From the NCBI GenBank assembly GCA_009917695.1, contig JAACJG010000017.1, positions 62,001 through 126,000 on the forward strand: DNA of 64,000 bases, read 5' to 3'. A model generated the notes under the pieces. That model saw nothing but the letters and a program-made list of their open reading frames with translations, was not told the origin of the DNA and made no database searches. Positions 1 through 9,349 of the stretch are shown here, one piece after another; position 1 is the stretch's first letter, and each line of letters opens with the position of its first letter. Origin of the DNA: Candidatus Rifleibacterium amylolyticum (GTDB taxonomy: Bacteria > Muiribacteriota > Ozemobacteria > Ozemobacterales > Ozemobacteraceae). Position numbers and translations under genes: made by a program.

Positions 1-183
1 ACGATCAGGCTCGAAAATCAGGTCGAAGAGACTGACCAGGGCCTCAATCCAGATAATCTGATCAAGCCTGAGAACCTCACTACGATCAATCAGAAAATTC
101 TCAAAGAGATTTTCGCTCAGATCAAGAACTTTCAGGTTCGACTCAGCTACGACTTTACCGGCACGACGGGAGTTAAAACCTGA
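1..183 (+). CDS. 3' end of DUF294-type nucleotidyltransferase/signalling protein (partial)
   Basis: An open frame runs from the window edge to a TGA at 181-183 and encodes about 60 residues. The tail reads GLNPDNLIKPENLTTINQ, then KEIFAQIKNFQ. This resembles the C-terminal helical domain (DUF294_C) of putative signal-transduction nucleotidyltransferases, which typically show NxI/PxxL, then LKxAF, then IxxxQ. Full-length members usually carry cNMP-binding, CBS and nucleotidyltransferase domains, none of which can be seen here. The stop overlaps the next ATG (TGATG), so the two genes are probably translationally coupled. The family call rests on a short tail. Confidence 0.55.
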   Translation, partial: TIRLENQVEETDQGLNPDNLIKPENLTTINQKILKEIFAQIKNFQVRLSYDFTGTTGVKT

Positions 184-908
184 TGATTCTAATTTCCGGC
201 GACGTTCACAGCCAATACCACGTAATCAACGAGCAGATACGACATGCCGAAACTGTTATGAATAGGGAACTCGATGCCGTAATTGTGCTTGGTGATTTTG
301 GAATTTACGAACAGCCCCTGCACCAGTTTTTCGACAAGGAAGGCGGCCATTTTCTGCGCAAACTATACTTTATCGACGGCAACCACGAAGAGTTCGCGCA
401 GTTCGATCATCTCATCGAGAAATACAGCCATTCTCTCAACCACCTGTCCCGCGGCAAGGTCACGCAGATATGCAATAGACGCTTTTTGTCACTCGGCGGA
501 GCACGCTACATGGATGCGCTGAACTCGCCCTCAGGTTCAGAGATAAGAGATTGCGATATCGCCCACTGTCTCGCGCACCGGGCTGACGAAGTAGACTTTA
601 TAATCACGCATGACTGCCCGGCCGGCATCGGCGTACCGAACGCACCAGGCATGGAGTTTTACGGCAAACCAGGTTTCGAGCGTGGCAGTGAACTGATCGA
701 GCATTTCAAGCCCAAAAAGTGGTTTTTCGCACATTATCACCGCTGGTTCAGCCGTAAGATTGGCGAATCAGAGTTCTTTGGCCTGCCCGAAAGCTGGAAA
801 GGTTTTGGCCTGCTCGATGAACAGGGCAACTATCAGGCTGTTGAACATGCCGTTGAAAAACGCGAAGACTGGCTGCAACGCTTTATTAAAAAGCTGTTCA
901 GCCTCTAA
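183..908 (+). CDS. Calcineurin-like metallophosphoesterase
   Basis: A 241-residue protein with the metallophosphoesterase signature. GDVHSQ near residue 6 gives D-x-H, VLGDFG near residue 36 gives G-D, and DGNHEE near residue 66 gives G-N-H-E. A histidine follows in ITHDCPAG, and FAHYHRW stands for the final GHxH motif. Such enzymes use two metals to hydrolyse phosphomono- or diesters. There is no signal peptide, so it should be cytoplasmic. The ATG overlaps the upstream TGA, pairing it with the DUF294-type protein. The substrate cannot be inferred; nucleotide or nucleic-acid phosphoesters are typical. Confidence 0.85.
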   Translation: MILISGDVHSQYHVINEQIRHAETVMNRELDAVIVLGDFGIYEQPLHQFFDKEGGHFLRKLYFIDGNHEEFAQFDHLIEKYSHSLNHLSRGKVTQICNRRFLSLGGARYMDALNSPSGSEIRDCDIAHCLAHRADEVDFIITHDCPAGIGVPNAPGMEFYGKPGFERGSELIEHFKPKKWFFAHYHRWFSRKIGESEFFGLPESWKGFGLLDEQGNYQAVEHAVEKREDWLQRFIKKLFSL

Positions 909-940
909 TCCTCTGTAAACATTGGCTATGGGTTTTATCA

Positions 941-1000
941 GTCGTTGCGAGGAGCCTGGCGACGAAGCGGTATGCCGCAGGCATAAGCCAGCTCTGAGCT
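941..1000. repeat. Dispersed CATTGCGAGGA-family repeat, copy 1
   Basis: This non-coding stretch contains GTCGTTGCGAGGAGCC, then GCGGTATGCCGCAGGCAT, then AAGCCAGCTCTGAGCT. Its reverse complement is found at 27577-27755: AGCTCAGAGCTGGCTT at about 27631 is an exact 16-base match, and a related GCAGTATGCCGCAGACAT lies on the opposite strand there. A shorter relative is at 21471-21506. It separates the phosphoesterase from the convergent molbindin gene and appears to be an interspersed repeat rather than a gene. Confidence 0.6.
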
Positions 1001-1039
1001 ATTCCTTCTGACAATGAGCAAGCCGCAGTGTTTTGGCAG

Positions 1040-1249
1040 TTAATCGGTGCCAATCATCACGCTCGAAGCTTTGACCACGGCATAGACTTCTTTGCCGACC
1101 TTGACACCGAGATTTTCGCAGGATTTTTTGGTAATGATCGAAGTGATTTCTTTGCCCGGAGCAACTTCTACAACTATTTCTGCGTTAACTGCGCCGATCT
1201 CGACTGATTTGACAACACCCTTCAAAGCATTTCTGGCACTGATCTTCAT
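1040..1249 (-). CDS. Molbindin (Mop/TOBE-domain molybdate-binding protein)
   Basis: A 69-residue protein made of a single Mop/TOBE domain: MKISARNALKGVVKSVE at the start, then AEIVVEV, EITSIITKKS, LGVKVGKEVYAVVKASSVMI. Stand-alone molbindins bind molybdate or tungstate oxyanions as oligomers and act as cytoplasmic stores or buffers. Length and layout match the Clostridium-type molbindin. The ATG is preceded by GGAGA at good spacing. No molybdate transporter or cofactor gene is next to it. Tungstate binding is equally possible. Confidence 0.88.
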   Translation of the reverse strand: MKISARNALKGVVKSVEIGAVNAEIVVEVAPGKEITSIITKKSCENLGVKVGKEVYAVVKASSVMIGTD

Positions 1250-1515
1250 CGCAAACTCTCCTTTATTCGAATAAAATAAGACCCAACCATCAGCGACACT
1301 GCTGAAGAAACGATCTCAGATCAGCGTGGCGATCTGGTGGAGACTTAAAATTCTAACACATAACTCCGTACAGAAAATACCCCATTGGAAGTTGCTCTGA
1401 CGGGCAGTATTTTCGTGTATTCTGCAACGCCTGGCGCCGGCTTGCAGAAATGAAACAGCCCAGGTTTCATATGGAACAAAAAGATAGCTGCAGTTATCGA
1501 CTGTGCTTACTGTGC

Positions 1516-2016
1516 TTAAAGACTGCCGATACCTATTACTTTTGGGGTTTTGATGGTCGGATGATTCTCGGGAACCATGATCGAAATCGGTGCCGGCATG
1601 CCATTAACGCCCTTCTTTTTGTCGATCCATATCTTGTAGACCCAGCCGGCAATTGCACTGTCACCGTAGCCATCGCCGTTGCTGTATCTCTTGTTTACGC
1701 GGGTAATCTTGAGCGGCAAAGCATAAAATTTGAAGTTGTTGTAATCCTTCTTCAGCGAAAACTGTGGAACATCGACACGCAAAGCATCGCTGTTCTCATT
1801 CACCAGGCCGCCACCAGCTATTGCAACAAATGCCTCGGCGCACTTTTCAAGGGTTTCAGACTTCAGAACCTCGGTGTATTCATAAAGCACATTGAGCACT
1901 CCCGTGGGTAGCTGATTGACAGGAATATCATCCCTTTTGCTCTGTGCCGATGCTTCAAAAGCTGTAAGTGCAGACATCAACACAAAAACAAGAACCGCGT
2001 AGAAAACCTTTTTCAT
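1516..2016 (-). CDS. Small secreted protein of unknown function
   Basis: I place the start at MKKVFYAVLVFVLMSAL because GGGAGG sits four bases upstream; a longer frame to 2061 lacks such a site. This gives 166 residues with a signal peptide ending around EASAQ-SK. The mature part has a short helical region (VLNVLYEYTEVLKSETLEKCAEAF) and then a mainly beta-rich region with FALPLKITRVNKRYS-like and WVYKIWIDKK segments. I recognise no family. A reverse-strand frame over the same bases has no ribosome binding site and is taken as a shadow. Base use matches the neighbours. Confidence 0.6.
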   Translation of the reverse strand: MKKVFYAVLVFVLMSALTAFEASAQSKRDDIPVNQLPTGVLNVLYEYTEVLKSETLEKCAEAFVAIAGGGLVNENSDALRVDVPQFSLKKDYNNFKFYALPLKITRVNKRYSNGDGYGDSAIAGWVYKIWIDKKKGVNGMPAPISIMVPENHPTIKTPKVIGIGSL

Positions 2017-2248
2017 TTTGCCTCCCGTAAACATTCGTATCAACCCGACGAACTCAAGCAAGTTTTATGTATAACAGTACATTATGATACTAACATATAC
2101 TCTCTGAAGCTAAAACCTCCGAAAGTCCTGATCTGTAATCTTTGCCCGGAACTGTTTCCTGGACTGACCTGACAGTCCTTGAGCGCAAATGCGATTCCAG
2201 AGATTCAGAATGCCATCCATCTGCGGAGACATCCAAATACAGGCCAGT

Positions 2249-2788
2249 TTACTTATCGACGGTGTCTTTCAGCCAGAGATATAGCTGTTCGCAGGCATCG
2301 TCGCCACAGCGCGTAATCTGAATTTTTCCGCCAACGATTTCGCTTCTTATCTTATGCGCAGTAACGACCTTGCCGGCTACTATTATTGCCACCGCCCGAT
2401 CGATATTGGCCGCGGTGAACTGCTGCAATTCTCTGGCGTTACCCTCGCCAAGAACCACGTTGAGCGTCGTTTTTCCATCGACCTTGTCGCCGACTTCGAG
2501 CTGTGCTTCAGGGCTAAAACCGACATCCGGCCGGTTCTTTACTCTGAAATGTCGAGCCGGCTGGTCGGTTACCCCCAGATGGTCAAGTGTATAGGTGACG
2601 ATAACTTCGTCGTCAGCCGGCTTTGCAAAGTTTGCTGGATCGCTTTGCTCGTCAAGAACAAGGTAAAAGCCATTTTGCAGGGAAACATTTTGCGCGGCTT
2701 TCTGCGCTTCCCCGGCTTCCTGAGTGTAACCAGCCGCAGCAATAAAAAGCAGCAGAAAACCGATCAAAGCGTGTATAAGTTTCTTCAT
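2249..2788 (-). CDS. Secreted protein with SecD P1-head-like domain
   Basis: The start is set at MKKLIHALIGFLLLF, where GGAGG lies just upstream; this gives 179 residues with a signal peptide cleaved near AAAGYTQ. The second half reads ARELQQFTAANIDRAVAIIV, then GKVVTAHKIRSEIVGGKIQI. This resembles the head subdomain of the SecDF P1 loop, whose pattern is AxxFxxxTxxxxGxxxAIVLDGxVxSAPxIxxxIxGGxxxI. Unlike SecD there are no transmembrane helices after the signal, so this is the head domain alone in the periplasm. Stand-alone head-domain proteins have no settled role. Family assignment is by pattern only. Confidence 0.62.
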   Translation of the reverse strand: MKKLIHALIGFLLLFIAAAGYTQEAGEAQKAAQNVSLQNGFYLVLDEQSDPANFAKPADDEVIVTYTLDHLGVTDQPARHFRVKNRPDVGFSPEAQLEVGDKVDGKTTLNVVLGEGNARELQQFTAANIDRAVAIIVAGKVVTAHKIRSEIVGGKIQITRCGDDACEQLYLWLKDTVDK

Positions 2789-2919
2789 GCCAACCTCCGT
2801 CAAGCAAAGCTTAGAGCTCAAATTCTAATTCACAAAGCCGCTCAAAACAAGACAAATGCTCACTCAAAATTTCTGCCACACCTGGGCAAAACGCTGAAAA
2901 TCGACAAGTCGCCTGTATC

Positions 2920-3765
2920 TCAACGAGCTGCAATCAATGCGGCCAGCACCGACAGGCCGGCTGCCAGCTGGGTGGCTACGATTTTTCTGTGTGGCATGCC
3001 GGGAGCATCAAACAGCTCACAGATGAAGACAAAGCCGTTTTGCTGGGCCACCGACCATGTACAGCTGGAAAACTCTTCACCAGCCTCTTCTTCGATTATA
3101 AAGAAGCCTTCGCCCATCTGTTTGTGGTTAAAAGAGGCGTCAATGGCAAAACCTGCCTGTCTGACAAGCCTGCGTATCTTTTCTGCGAGCCATTCGGGCT
3201 GCGGGTGTGAAACCGGAAAATAGACTGGCTTAAGTTCTTTGCAGTGAAATTCATCGTGCATCGGAAAAACAAACAAAGGCCGATACTGCTTCAGAACACC
3301 AAGCAACGCCGTAGTCTCGGGTCGTGGGTTATGAACCATCCAGTCGACCTCCTGAGCGGAGGTCTTCATGATCTTTTTCAGCGAATTGCCACCATCTGGT
3401 TGATCGTCAAAATTAAGACAGGGAATAAACAGCCAGGTAACATCAAGATTGTGCAGAGCAGATTCAGGATCAGAAAGAGCCTGCATTAATGCCAGAATTC
3501 CTGCGGCTCCAATCGCTTCGCCAGGATCGGGAAATCCGTAGAACAAAACGGAATGCCCGCCATTACCGATTTTGTAAAAATCAATTGCTGCGTTATTTTC
3601 GCTGTGACCGATAACTTCATGCGAGAAGCCTGAAATAAGGCGACAGCGACTTAGAATTTCGCGGGCAGGAAGAATCATGCTGATGCTTTCTGTCAGTTTC
3701 TCAACCAGTTTGATCAGTTTCTCGGCATCGTCAGGTGTGGACTCATGGAAACTATGGATTTTCAA
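2920..3765 (-). CDS. M14-like zinc carboxypeptidase/desuccinylase homologue
   Basis: A 281-residue protein with the layout of the M14 superfamily. FYGFPDPGEAIGAAG occupies the place of the usual HPxE metal site, followed by LFIPCLNFDDQPDG, FVFPMHDEFH (third ligand His) and FICELFDAPG (catalytic Glu region). The first ligand is Asp where the family normally has His, so either metal binding is altered or the family is divergent. No signal peptide is seen, so it should be cytoplasmic. The start is a TTG with GAGGA upstream; no in-frame ATG lies nearby. It is the last gene of the lysC-led run. An amidase or peptidase acting on a small amino-acid conjugate is plausible but unproven. Confidence 0.6.
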   Translation of the reverse strand: MKIHSFHESTPDDAEKLIKLVEKLTESISMILPAREILSRCRLISGFSHEVIGHSENNAAIDFYKIGNGGHSVLFYGFPDPGEAIGAAGILALMQALSDPESALHNLDVTWLFIPCLNFDDQPDGGNSLKKIMKTSAQEVDWMVHNPRPETTALLGVLKQYRPLFVFPMHDEFHCKELKPVYFPVSHPQPEWLAEKIRRLVRQAGFAIDASFNHKQMGEGFFIIEEEAGEEFSSCTWSVAQQNGFVFICELFDAPGMPHRKIVATQLAAGLSVLAALIAAR

Positions 3766-3816
3766 GTGACTCTTGTCCTCGCTATTTCTCTGGAATTGTC
3801 TTAAGAGACCGATAAT

Positions 3817-4386
3817 TCAGATCCTGATGTCTTTCCACATCCAGATGTCGGGTTTGCGCTGTCCGTTGGCATTTGGAATGATGCCGACGATCATGTAGCC
3901 GCACTTTTTGTAGAATTCAAAGGGGTGGCGGTTCAAGTTTCTGATGTTCGCGATTTCTTTGAAGATATTTTCGGCATCGATATCAACCCTGGAAAGGCTT
4001 GTCTGATCGTTTTCATCATCAGTGCCGAGAGCGATACCGATGATGCCACGCTCTCTGGCTCTTTTTTCGAGTTCTGCGACCAGCAGACCACCAATGCCAC
4101 CCCTCTGGCAATGAGGGGCGACGACCAGCGGATGCAATTCCCAGGTTTTTTCATACATCGGTCGCAGGCCGACCCAGCCCAGCAATTCGCTGTCATCACA
4201 AAGCCCGATGCAGATATTCGGAGCCGCGATACATTCTTCGACTTCTTTCAGAGCGCTTTCAAGATCGGGCCAATGGCAGTTGCCAAGAGTCGTGAAAGTC
4301 TCGGTAAGAACCCGCGCGGCTTTCAGCATCAGTTCCGGCGAGCTGCCAATGTCACTAAACCTGCGTATCATATCAGCTCTGCTCAC
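3817..4386 (-). CDS. GNAT acetyltransferase, AAC(6')-Ii-like
   Basis: A 189-residue GNAT-fold protein. The acetyl-CoA loop is [20 protein letters not shown] (R/Q-xx-G-x-G/A). The C-terminal part, [12 protein letters not shown], then [18 protein letters not shown], then [16 protein letters not shown], closely follows the pattern of the Enterococcus AAC(6')-Ii aminoglycoside acetyltransferases (HPYEFYEKLGY, PNANGxxKPDIWMAK, as I recall them). The start is GTG, overlapping the sdaA stop as GTGA, so expression is coupled to the amino-acid operon. Whether it acetylates aminoglycosides or a cellular amine cannot be told from sequence; many chromosomal AAC(6')-I relatives have other native substrates. 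Confidence 0.75.
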   Translation of the reverse strand: MSRADMIRRFSDIGSSPELMLKAARVLTETFTTLGNCHWPDLESALKEVEECIAAPNICIGLCDDSELLGWVGLRPMYEKTWELHPLVVAPHCQRGGIGGLLVAELEKRARERGIIGIALGTDDENDQTSLSRVDIDAENIFKEIANIRNLNRHPFEFYKKCGYMIVGIIPNANGQRKPDIWMWKDIRI

Positions 4387-5606
4387 TTCATCTGATGGTA
4401 ATCTCTGGCGAGGCCGCCTTCGCCGGTTTCTTTATAGAGTGAGGGCAGGTCGTGACCGGTCTCTTTCATGACCTCGACGACCCTGTCAAAAGAGACGCGA
4501 TGCGTGCCGTCGGAGAAGGTTGCGAAAATATTGGCGTCGAGTGCCCTGGCGGCGGCAAAAGCGTTGCGCTCGATACAGGGTATCTGAACCAGGCCGCAGA
4601 CCGGGTCGCAGGTCATGCCGAGATGGTGTTCGAGCGCCATTTCAGCTGCGTATTCGATCTGTGCCGGGCTGCCGCCGAAAAGCTGGTTGGCTGCGCCGGC
4701 TGCCATTGCGCAGGCTACGCCGACTTCGCCCTGACAGCCGACTTCGGCACCCGAAATAGAAGCGTTGTGTTTGACGATATTGCCGATCAGGCCGGCGGTG
4801 GCTAGAGCGCGCAGAATACGGGCATTGCTGAATTCCCTGGTCGTCTGCAGATGATAAAGCACCGCCGGAACCACCCCACTCGACCCGCAGGTTGGCGCGG
4901 TGACTATTTTTCCGCCGGAAGCGTTTTCTTCGCTGACCGCAAGAGCATAAGAAAAAACCAGTCCGCGCGACTTGAGAGTCTGCGTGTAACCGCTGGCACG
5001 GACATGATAAGAAACCGCTTTTTTTCTGAGGTTAAGCGGCCCCGGCAGCGAGCCTTCTTCTTCAAGTCCTCTTTGCACTGCCGCTTTCATGGTCAGCCAG
5101 ACTTCTTCGAGATAATCCCAGATGTTGCTGTCTTCGCTTTCCTGAACGTATTCCCAGTAGCTTTTGCCCTTTTCTTCACACCAGGCAAGCAGTTCTGTCA
5201 TAGTGTTCATCTGATAAATCTCAACGCCTTCGCCTTCTTCGACTCCGACCGGATTGCCGCTTTCATCAGAGAGTGCTCCGCCACCGATGCTGAATACTGT
5301 CCAGCTTTCCAGCTCTTTGCCGTCATAAGCAAAGGCTTTAAAATTCATACCGTTCGGGTGACGTGGAAGAACGATCTTTGGCTGCCAGATGATTTCGGTT
5401 TTCGCTTTTGGTCTGAGAACCGAGAGAATGGCGGTGTCGGTCAGATGCCCCCTGCCGGTTGCGGCGAGGCTGCCGTAAAGTGTGACCACAAAGGAAGCCG
5501 CCGAGGTATGGCGTTCGAGAAAAATTTCGGCGGCTTTGCGAGGGCCCATGGTATGGCTGCTTGAAGGGCCGTTACCGATTCTAAAGATCTCTCTTAATGA
5601 TTTCAT
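4383..5606 (-). CDS. sdaA: L-serine ammonia-lyase (iron-sulfur L-serine dehydratase)
   Basis: A 407-residue single-chain enzyme. It opens with [20 protein letters not shown], the serine-binding alpha/beta start, and contains [14 protein letters not shown] and [19 protein letters not shown]. It ends with [18 protein letters not shown], whose cysteines fit the catalytic [4Fe-4S] cluster. It deaminates L-serine to pyruvate and ammonia in the cytoplasm. The order differs from the common two-domain form, but the motifs are all present. It lies 21 bases after dapL and overlaps the acetyltransferase start. No clear Shine-Dalgarno precedes its ATG, consistent with translational coupling. Placing serine breakdown in a lysine operon suggests shared control of pyruvate supply for DAP synthesis (inference). 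Confidence 0.9.
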   Translation of the reverse strand: MKSLREIFRIGNGPSSSHTMGPRKAAEIFLERHTSAASFVVTLYGSLAATGRGHLTDTAILSVLRPKAKTEIIWQPKIVLPRHPNGMNFKAFAYDGKELESWTVFSIGGGALSDESGNPVGVEEGEGVEIYQMNTMTELLAWCEEKGKSYWEYVQESEDSNIWDYLEEVWLTMKAAVQRGLEEEGSLPGPLNLRKKAVSYHVRASGYTQTLKSRGLVFSYALAVSEENASGGKIVTAPTCGSSGVVPAVLYHLQTTREFSNARILRALATAGLIGNIVKHNASISGAEVGCQGEVGVACAMAAGAANQLFGGSPAQIEYAAEMALEHHLGMTCDPVCGLVQIPCIERNAFAAARALDANIFATFSDGTHRVSFDRVVEVMKETGHDLPSLYKETGEGGLARDYHQMK

Positions 5607-5627
5607 AAACGGATAAATGAGCCTGAA

Positions 5628-6836
5628 TCAGAGCACTGCGAGGCGTTTTACCGCTTCACTGAAGTCTTCGCGGTGGCCGAAGGCCGAGAATCTGATAAAG
5701 CCTTCACCAGCGGGACCAAATCCTGAGCCCGGCGTCGTGACGATCTGGCATTTTTCGAGAATCTCGCTGAAGACATCCCAGGATTTGCGGCCGGGAAAAT
5801 GCGCCCAGACATATGGCGCGTTGATGCCACCGCAGGTCTTGAGCCCTTTTGCGTCGAGCGCCTTTTTAATGATAGCGGCGTTTTCCATGTAATAGGAAAC
5901 CAGACATCTCATCTCGGCCAGCCCCTCTTCTTCGAGAGCAGCCATGCCGCCATACTGGGCAATATTTGAGGCGCCGTTGAACAGGGTGGTCATGATGCGG
6001 TTCCAGTCGTTGCGAACCGGGGTGCCGTCTTCGAATTTGAGCTGATCGGGCACTACTGTCCAGCCCAGGCGCACGCCAGTAAAGCCTGATGGTTTCGAGA
6101 ACGAGCTGACTTCGATCGCCACTTCTCGCGCGCCTTCGATTTCGAAAATCGTTTTCGGCAACGACTTGTCGCTGATGTATTCGCTGTAAGCCGCGTCGAA
6201 GATAATTATCGAGCGGTTTCTGCGGGCAAAATCGACGAGCTTTTTGAGCTGCTCGCGGCTGGCAACAGCTCCGGTCGGATTGTTCGGCGAACAAAAATAG
6301 ATCAGATCGGTACGCGGCTGGTTGTCGAGATCAGGAAAAAAATCATTCTCGAGGCAGCATTTCATGTAAACGATCTTGTCGAACTGACTGCGCGACTGAT
6401 CGTAAGGGCCGGTGACTCCGGCGATCACCGAACCATCGACGTAAACCGGGTATGAAGGGTCCTGCACTGCAATAGTCACTTCGCTGCCGAACATGGTCTG
6501 CAAGCGCGCGATATCACACTTGGCGCCATCAGAAATAAAAACCTCATCACCTTTGACAAGGTCGCCGTACAGCTTCGCGGCCAGCTGCGCACGAAATTCT
6601 GTTATGCCCTGCTCATCGCCGTAACCACTGTAACCTTCACGGGTACTGAGGCGATCGACTTCCTTATGCAGACCACTGACCACATGAGGAGTCAGCGGTT
6701 CAGTAGTGTTGCCGATGCCGAGACTGATAATCTTTGCATCGGGGTTTTTCTGCAGATATTCGCGCTTGCGCCGGTTGATTTCGGGAAAGAGATAGCCGGC
6801 GGTAAGTTTTGCCATGTTTGGATTGCGTTTAACCAT
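5628..6836 (-). CDS. dapL: LL-diaminopimelate aminotransferase
   Basis: A 402-residue class I/II PLP aminotransferase. The start region [18 protein letters not shown], the [13 protein letters not shown] segment, [14 protein letters not shown] and the pattern [14 protein letters not shown] are hallmarks of DapL. The PLP lysine lies in [16 protein letters not shown]. It converts tetrahydrodipicolinate directly to LL-diaminopimelate using glutamate, bypassing the acylated intermediates of the DapD/DapC/DapE route. It begins two bases after the lysA stop; an internal ATG seven codons in is possible, but the first ATG has the better upstream sequence. No dapF epimerase, dapA or dapB lies in the window. 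Confidence 0.95.
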   Translation of the reverse strand: MVKRNPNMAKLTAGYLFPEINRRKREYLQKNPDAKIISLGIGNTTEPLTPHVVSGLHKEVDRLSTREGYSGYGDEQGITEFRAQLAAKLYGDLVKGDEVFISDGAKCDIARLQTMFGSEVTIAVQDPSYPVYVDGSVIAGVTGPYDQSRSQFDKIVYMKCCLENDFFPDLDNQPRTDLIYFCSPNNPTGAVASREQLKKLVDFARRNRSIIIFDAAYSEYISDKSLPKTIFEIEGAREVAIEVSSFSKPSGFTGVRLGWTVVPDQLKFEDGTPVRNDWNRIMTTLFNGASNIAQYGGMAALEEEGLAEMRCLVSYYMENAAIIKKALDAKGLKTCGGINAPYVWAHFPGRKSWDVFSEILEKCQIVTTPGSGFGPAGEGFIRFSAFGHREDFSEAVKRLAVL

Positions 6837-6838
6837 GT

Positions 6839-8101
6839 TTAAGCCTTGAACCCTTCGAGTTTTTCAAAGTCGAGTGTCGCAAAATAATCATCAAGCGTTT
6901 CGGCACGCCTGATCTGTTCGACCTCGCCGTTTTCGCGTAACAGCAGCTCAGCTGACCTGAGCTGGCCGTTGTAGTTGAACCCCATGGCATGACCATGAGC
7001 GCCGGTGCAGTGTAGCACGATAACATCGCCGATTTCCAGTTCGGGCAGCATGCGCTCGACCGCGAATTTGTCGTTGTTCTCACAAAGTGGGCCGGTAACG
7101 TCGTATTTATGATCGTGCGGCAGCTTCTCTTTGCCAAGAACGGTTATGTGGTGATACGAGCCATACATGCCCGGGCGCATAAGATTGGCCATACTGGCGT
7201 CGAGTCCGGCATAGCGTCGATAGATGTTTTTAATATGACGAACCCGGCTGACAAGCCAGCCAAAGGGGCCGGTTACCATACGGCCATTTTCCATGACGAT
7301 TTCGAGTGGTGCCAGACCATTGCCGACAATGAGTTCATCATAGTCTTTTTTAATCAGCCGCGAGACCATTTCGAGGTCGACTTCTTTGTCGCCCGGGTGA
7401 TACGGAATCCCGTAACCACCGCCGAGATCGATCATTTCGATGCGAATGCCCGTGGCGCGGCTGATTTCGACGACAAGTTCGAACAGCATGCGTGCGGTGC
7501 CGACATGATAGTCTTCTGCCAGCTCATTTGAAGCAACCATGGTGTGCAGCCCGAATCGCTTGACACCCCGGTCTCTCGCAATGCTGTAGGCTTCGATGAT
7601 CTGATCGCGAGTCAGTCCGTATTTGGCTTCTTCGGGCTTGCCAATAATGACGTTGCCCTCCTTGAGCCGACCCGGATTATAGCGAAAGCTCAGCATTTCC
7701 GGCACGCCGACAGCTTTATCGAGAAATTCGATATGGGTTATGTCATCGAGATTGATTATGGCGCCATGCTTTCTGGCAAGAGCAAATTCTTCTGCCGGTG
7801 TGTCATTTGAAGTGAACATGATGTTTTCACCGGTAATCCCCGATTTTGCGGCTAGAACCAGTTCCGCAAGCGAGCTGCAATCTGCCCCCATGCCTTCTTC
7901 TTTTAGGATCTTCATGATAAAGGGATTGGGAAGAGCTTTGACGGCAAAGTAATTTTTGAAGCCGGGCATCCATTCGAAAGCCTTTTTAAGCCGTCGGGCA
8001 TTGGCGCGAATCTGCTTTTCATCATAAAGGTGAAAAGGTGATGGGTATTTTTCAAAAAGTGAGATTGTTTGCGCTTTGGTTAACGGGTACTGTCTGAGCA
8101 T
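6839..8101 (-). CDS. lysA: Diaminopimelate decarboxylase
   Basis: A 420-residue fold-type III PLP decarboxylase. Key points are FAVKALPNP (PLP lysine), [24 protein letters not shown] (phosphate-binding glycines), ENGRMVTGP and the C-terminal [15 protein letters not shown]. The last has Cys and Tyr in the places of active-site residues supplied across the dimer. It removes CO2 from meso-DAP to give lysine. An open frame extends to 8215, but those extra codons lie inside asd. I therefore use the ATG at 8101-8099, which overlaps the asd TGA by one base (TGATG). It is co-transcribed with asd and dapL. Confidence 0.93.
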   Translation of the reverse strand: MLRQYPLTKAQTISLFEKYPSPFHLYDEKQIRANARRLKKAFEWMPGFKNYFAVKALPNPFIMKILKEEGMGADCSSLAELVLAAKSGITGENIMFTSNDTPAEEFALARKHGAIINLDDITHIEFLDKAVGVPEMLSFRYNPGRLKEGNVIIGKPEEAKYGLTRDQIIEAYSIARDRGVKRFGLHTMVASNELAEDYHVGTARMLFELVVEISRATGIRIEMIDLGGGYGIPYHPGDKEVDLEMVSRLIKKDYDELIVGNGLAPLEIVMENGRMVTGPFGWLVSRVRHIKNIYRRYAGLDASMANLMRPGMYGSYHHITVLGKEKLPHDHKYDVTGPLCENNDKFAVERMLPELEIGDVIVLHCTGAHGHAMGFNYNGQLRSAELLLRENGEVEQIRRAETLDDYFATLDFEKLEGFKA

Positions 8102-9186
8102 CAGTCGAAGTATCCTTTGGCTTTGAGTAGTTCGGCGTTGAGTATACCACCGCCAGCGGCGCCGCGCACAGTGTTGTGCGACAGGCCGACGAATCTGATG
8201 TCGAAAACATTGCATTTGCGCAGGCGCCCGACGCTTACCGCCATACCTTTGTCGGCATCGCGGTCTTTGCGCGGCTGCGGCCGATTGGCTTCTTCGCGGT
8301 AGATAATCGGCTGCACCGGTGCAAAAGACAGCTTCAGCTGTTGAGGCAGCGACTTGAAGTCATGCCAGATGCGTTTGATTTCTTCGAGCGACGGCTTATT
8401 GTCGCCAAATTCGAGACTGACGCAGGCGGTATGGCCATCGATGACCGGAACCCGGTTACAGTGAGCCGAAATTTTGATCGAATCATCGCTAACAATACGG
8501 CCATCGACGATGCGGCCGAGAATCTTATGCGGTTCGACTTCAGACTTTTCTTCTTCGCCGCCGATGAATGGCACGATGTTATCGACCATATCGAGTGAAG
8601 GAACACCAGGATACCCAGCTCCAGAAACCGCCTGCATGGTGGTTATGATCATTTTTCTGATTTCGTAACCAGCCTGCAGCAGGGCAAAAACCGGTGTCAT
8701 ATAGCTTTGCAGTGAGCAGTTCGGCTTGACCGCGATAAAACCCTTTTGCCAGCCGCGTTTGCTGCGTTGCGCGGCAATAACATTGATATGTTCGTGGTTG
8801 ATTTCTGGAATCAGCATCGGCACGTCATCGGTGCCGCGATGCGCCGAAGCATTGCTGACCACCGGGATGTCACGCGTTGCATATGCGTCTTCGAGTTCGC
8901 GCGCTGCCTGTTTGTCCATGTCAAGCGCCGAGAAGACAAAAACGCAGTGATTATCGGCCAGAGCCGGGTTGTTGGCATCCTGCACGACCAGTCCGGCAAC
9001 GCCGGGCGGCACATCTTGGACCATCTGCCAACGCCCGGCTACAGCGTCGCGGTAGGTTTTGCCGGCACTTGCCGGTGATGCGGCGACATAAGCAACTTCG
9101 AACCAGGGGTGCTGCGCGAGCAGGCTGATATACTGCTGGCCGACCATACCGGTCGCCCCAAGAACTCCAACTTTTATCTTATTCAT
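8101..9186 (-). CDS. asd: Aspartate-semialdehyde dehydrogenase, archaeal/fungal type
   Basis: A 361-residue enzyme beginning IKVGVLGATGMVGQQYI (NADP-binding GxTGxVG). Further motifs are VFSALDMDKQ, PVVSNASAHR, the active-site cysteine in VKPNCSLQSYM, and NRVPVIDGHTACV with the catalytic His. It reduces aspartyl-phosphate to aspartate semialdehyde. The AVSGAGYPGVPSLDM and PFIGGEEEKSE stretches match the archaeal/fungal group rather than the enterobacterial one. An exact one-base overlap with lysA indicates coupling. A hairpin repeat separates it from the upstream lysC. Confidence 0.93.
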   Translation of the reverse strand: MNKIKVGVLGATGMVGQQYISLLAQHPWFEVAYVAASPASAGKTYRDAVAGRWQMVQDVPPGVAGLVVQDANNPALADNHCVFVFSALDMDKQAARELEDAYATRDIPVVSNASAHRGTDDVPMLIPEINHEHINVIAAQRSKRGWQKGFIAVKPNCSLQSYMTPVFALLQAGYEIRKMIITTMQAVSGAGYPGVPSLDMVDNIVPFIGGEEEKSEVEPHKILGRIVDGRIVSDDSIKISAHCNRVPVIDGHTACVSLEFGDNKPSLEEIKRIWHDFKSLPQQLKLSFAPVQPIIYREEANRPQPRKDRDADKGMAVSVGRLRKCNVFDIRFVGLSHNTVRGAAGGGILNAELLKAKGYFD

Positions 9187-9230
9187 ACTACCTCGAAGGG
9201 CACAAAGTTAAGTCGAAAATTTCTGCAAAT

Positions 9231-9331
9231 CGTGCTCGTGATCGTCATTCGTAATCGTAATCGATACGGTTGCTGATTTTTCGATTACGATTACCGCTTT
9301 GCTGATTACGAGCACCGCTGCGCTGAGCACG
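9231..9331. repeat. Dispersed GATTACG hairpin repeat, copy 1
   Basis: Intergenic element between lysC and asd. It holds a perfect 13-base inverted repeat, GTAATCGTAATCG / CGATTACGATTAC, around 9252-9297. It also has outer CGTGCTCGTGATC and GAGCACG arms, giving a long imperfect hairpin. Its reverse complement shares CGTGCTCAGCG, AGCGGTGCTCGTAATC and ATCGATTACGATTACG with elements at 21581-21646 and 49390-49460. Lying between two genes of one operon, it could be transcribed and affect mRNA processing. A small open frame through it is an artefact. Confidence 0.75.
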
Positions 9332-9349
9332 AATAATAAGTAACATGTG

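Noticed and set aside
1450-1911. 153-codon plus-strand frame opposite the secreted protein at 1516-2016
   Set aside because: No ribosome site at its start; the minus-strand gene has a signal peptide and GGGAGG at ideal spacing.
2354-3223. 289-codon plus-strand frame across two minus-strand genes
   Set aside because: It spans a secreted-protein gene and a peptidase gene that both have better supported starts and motifs. The peptide is rich in Lys/Arg/Cys runs typical of antisense frames.
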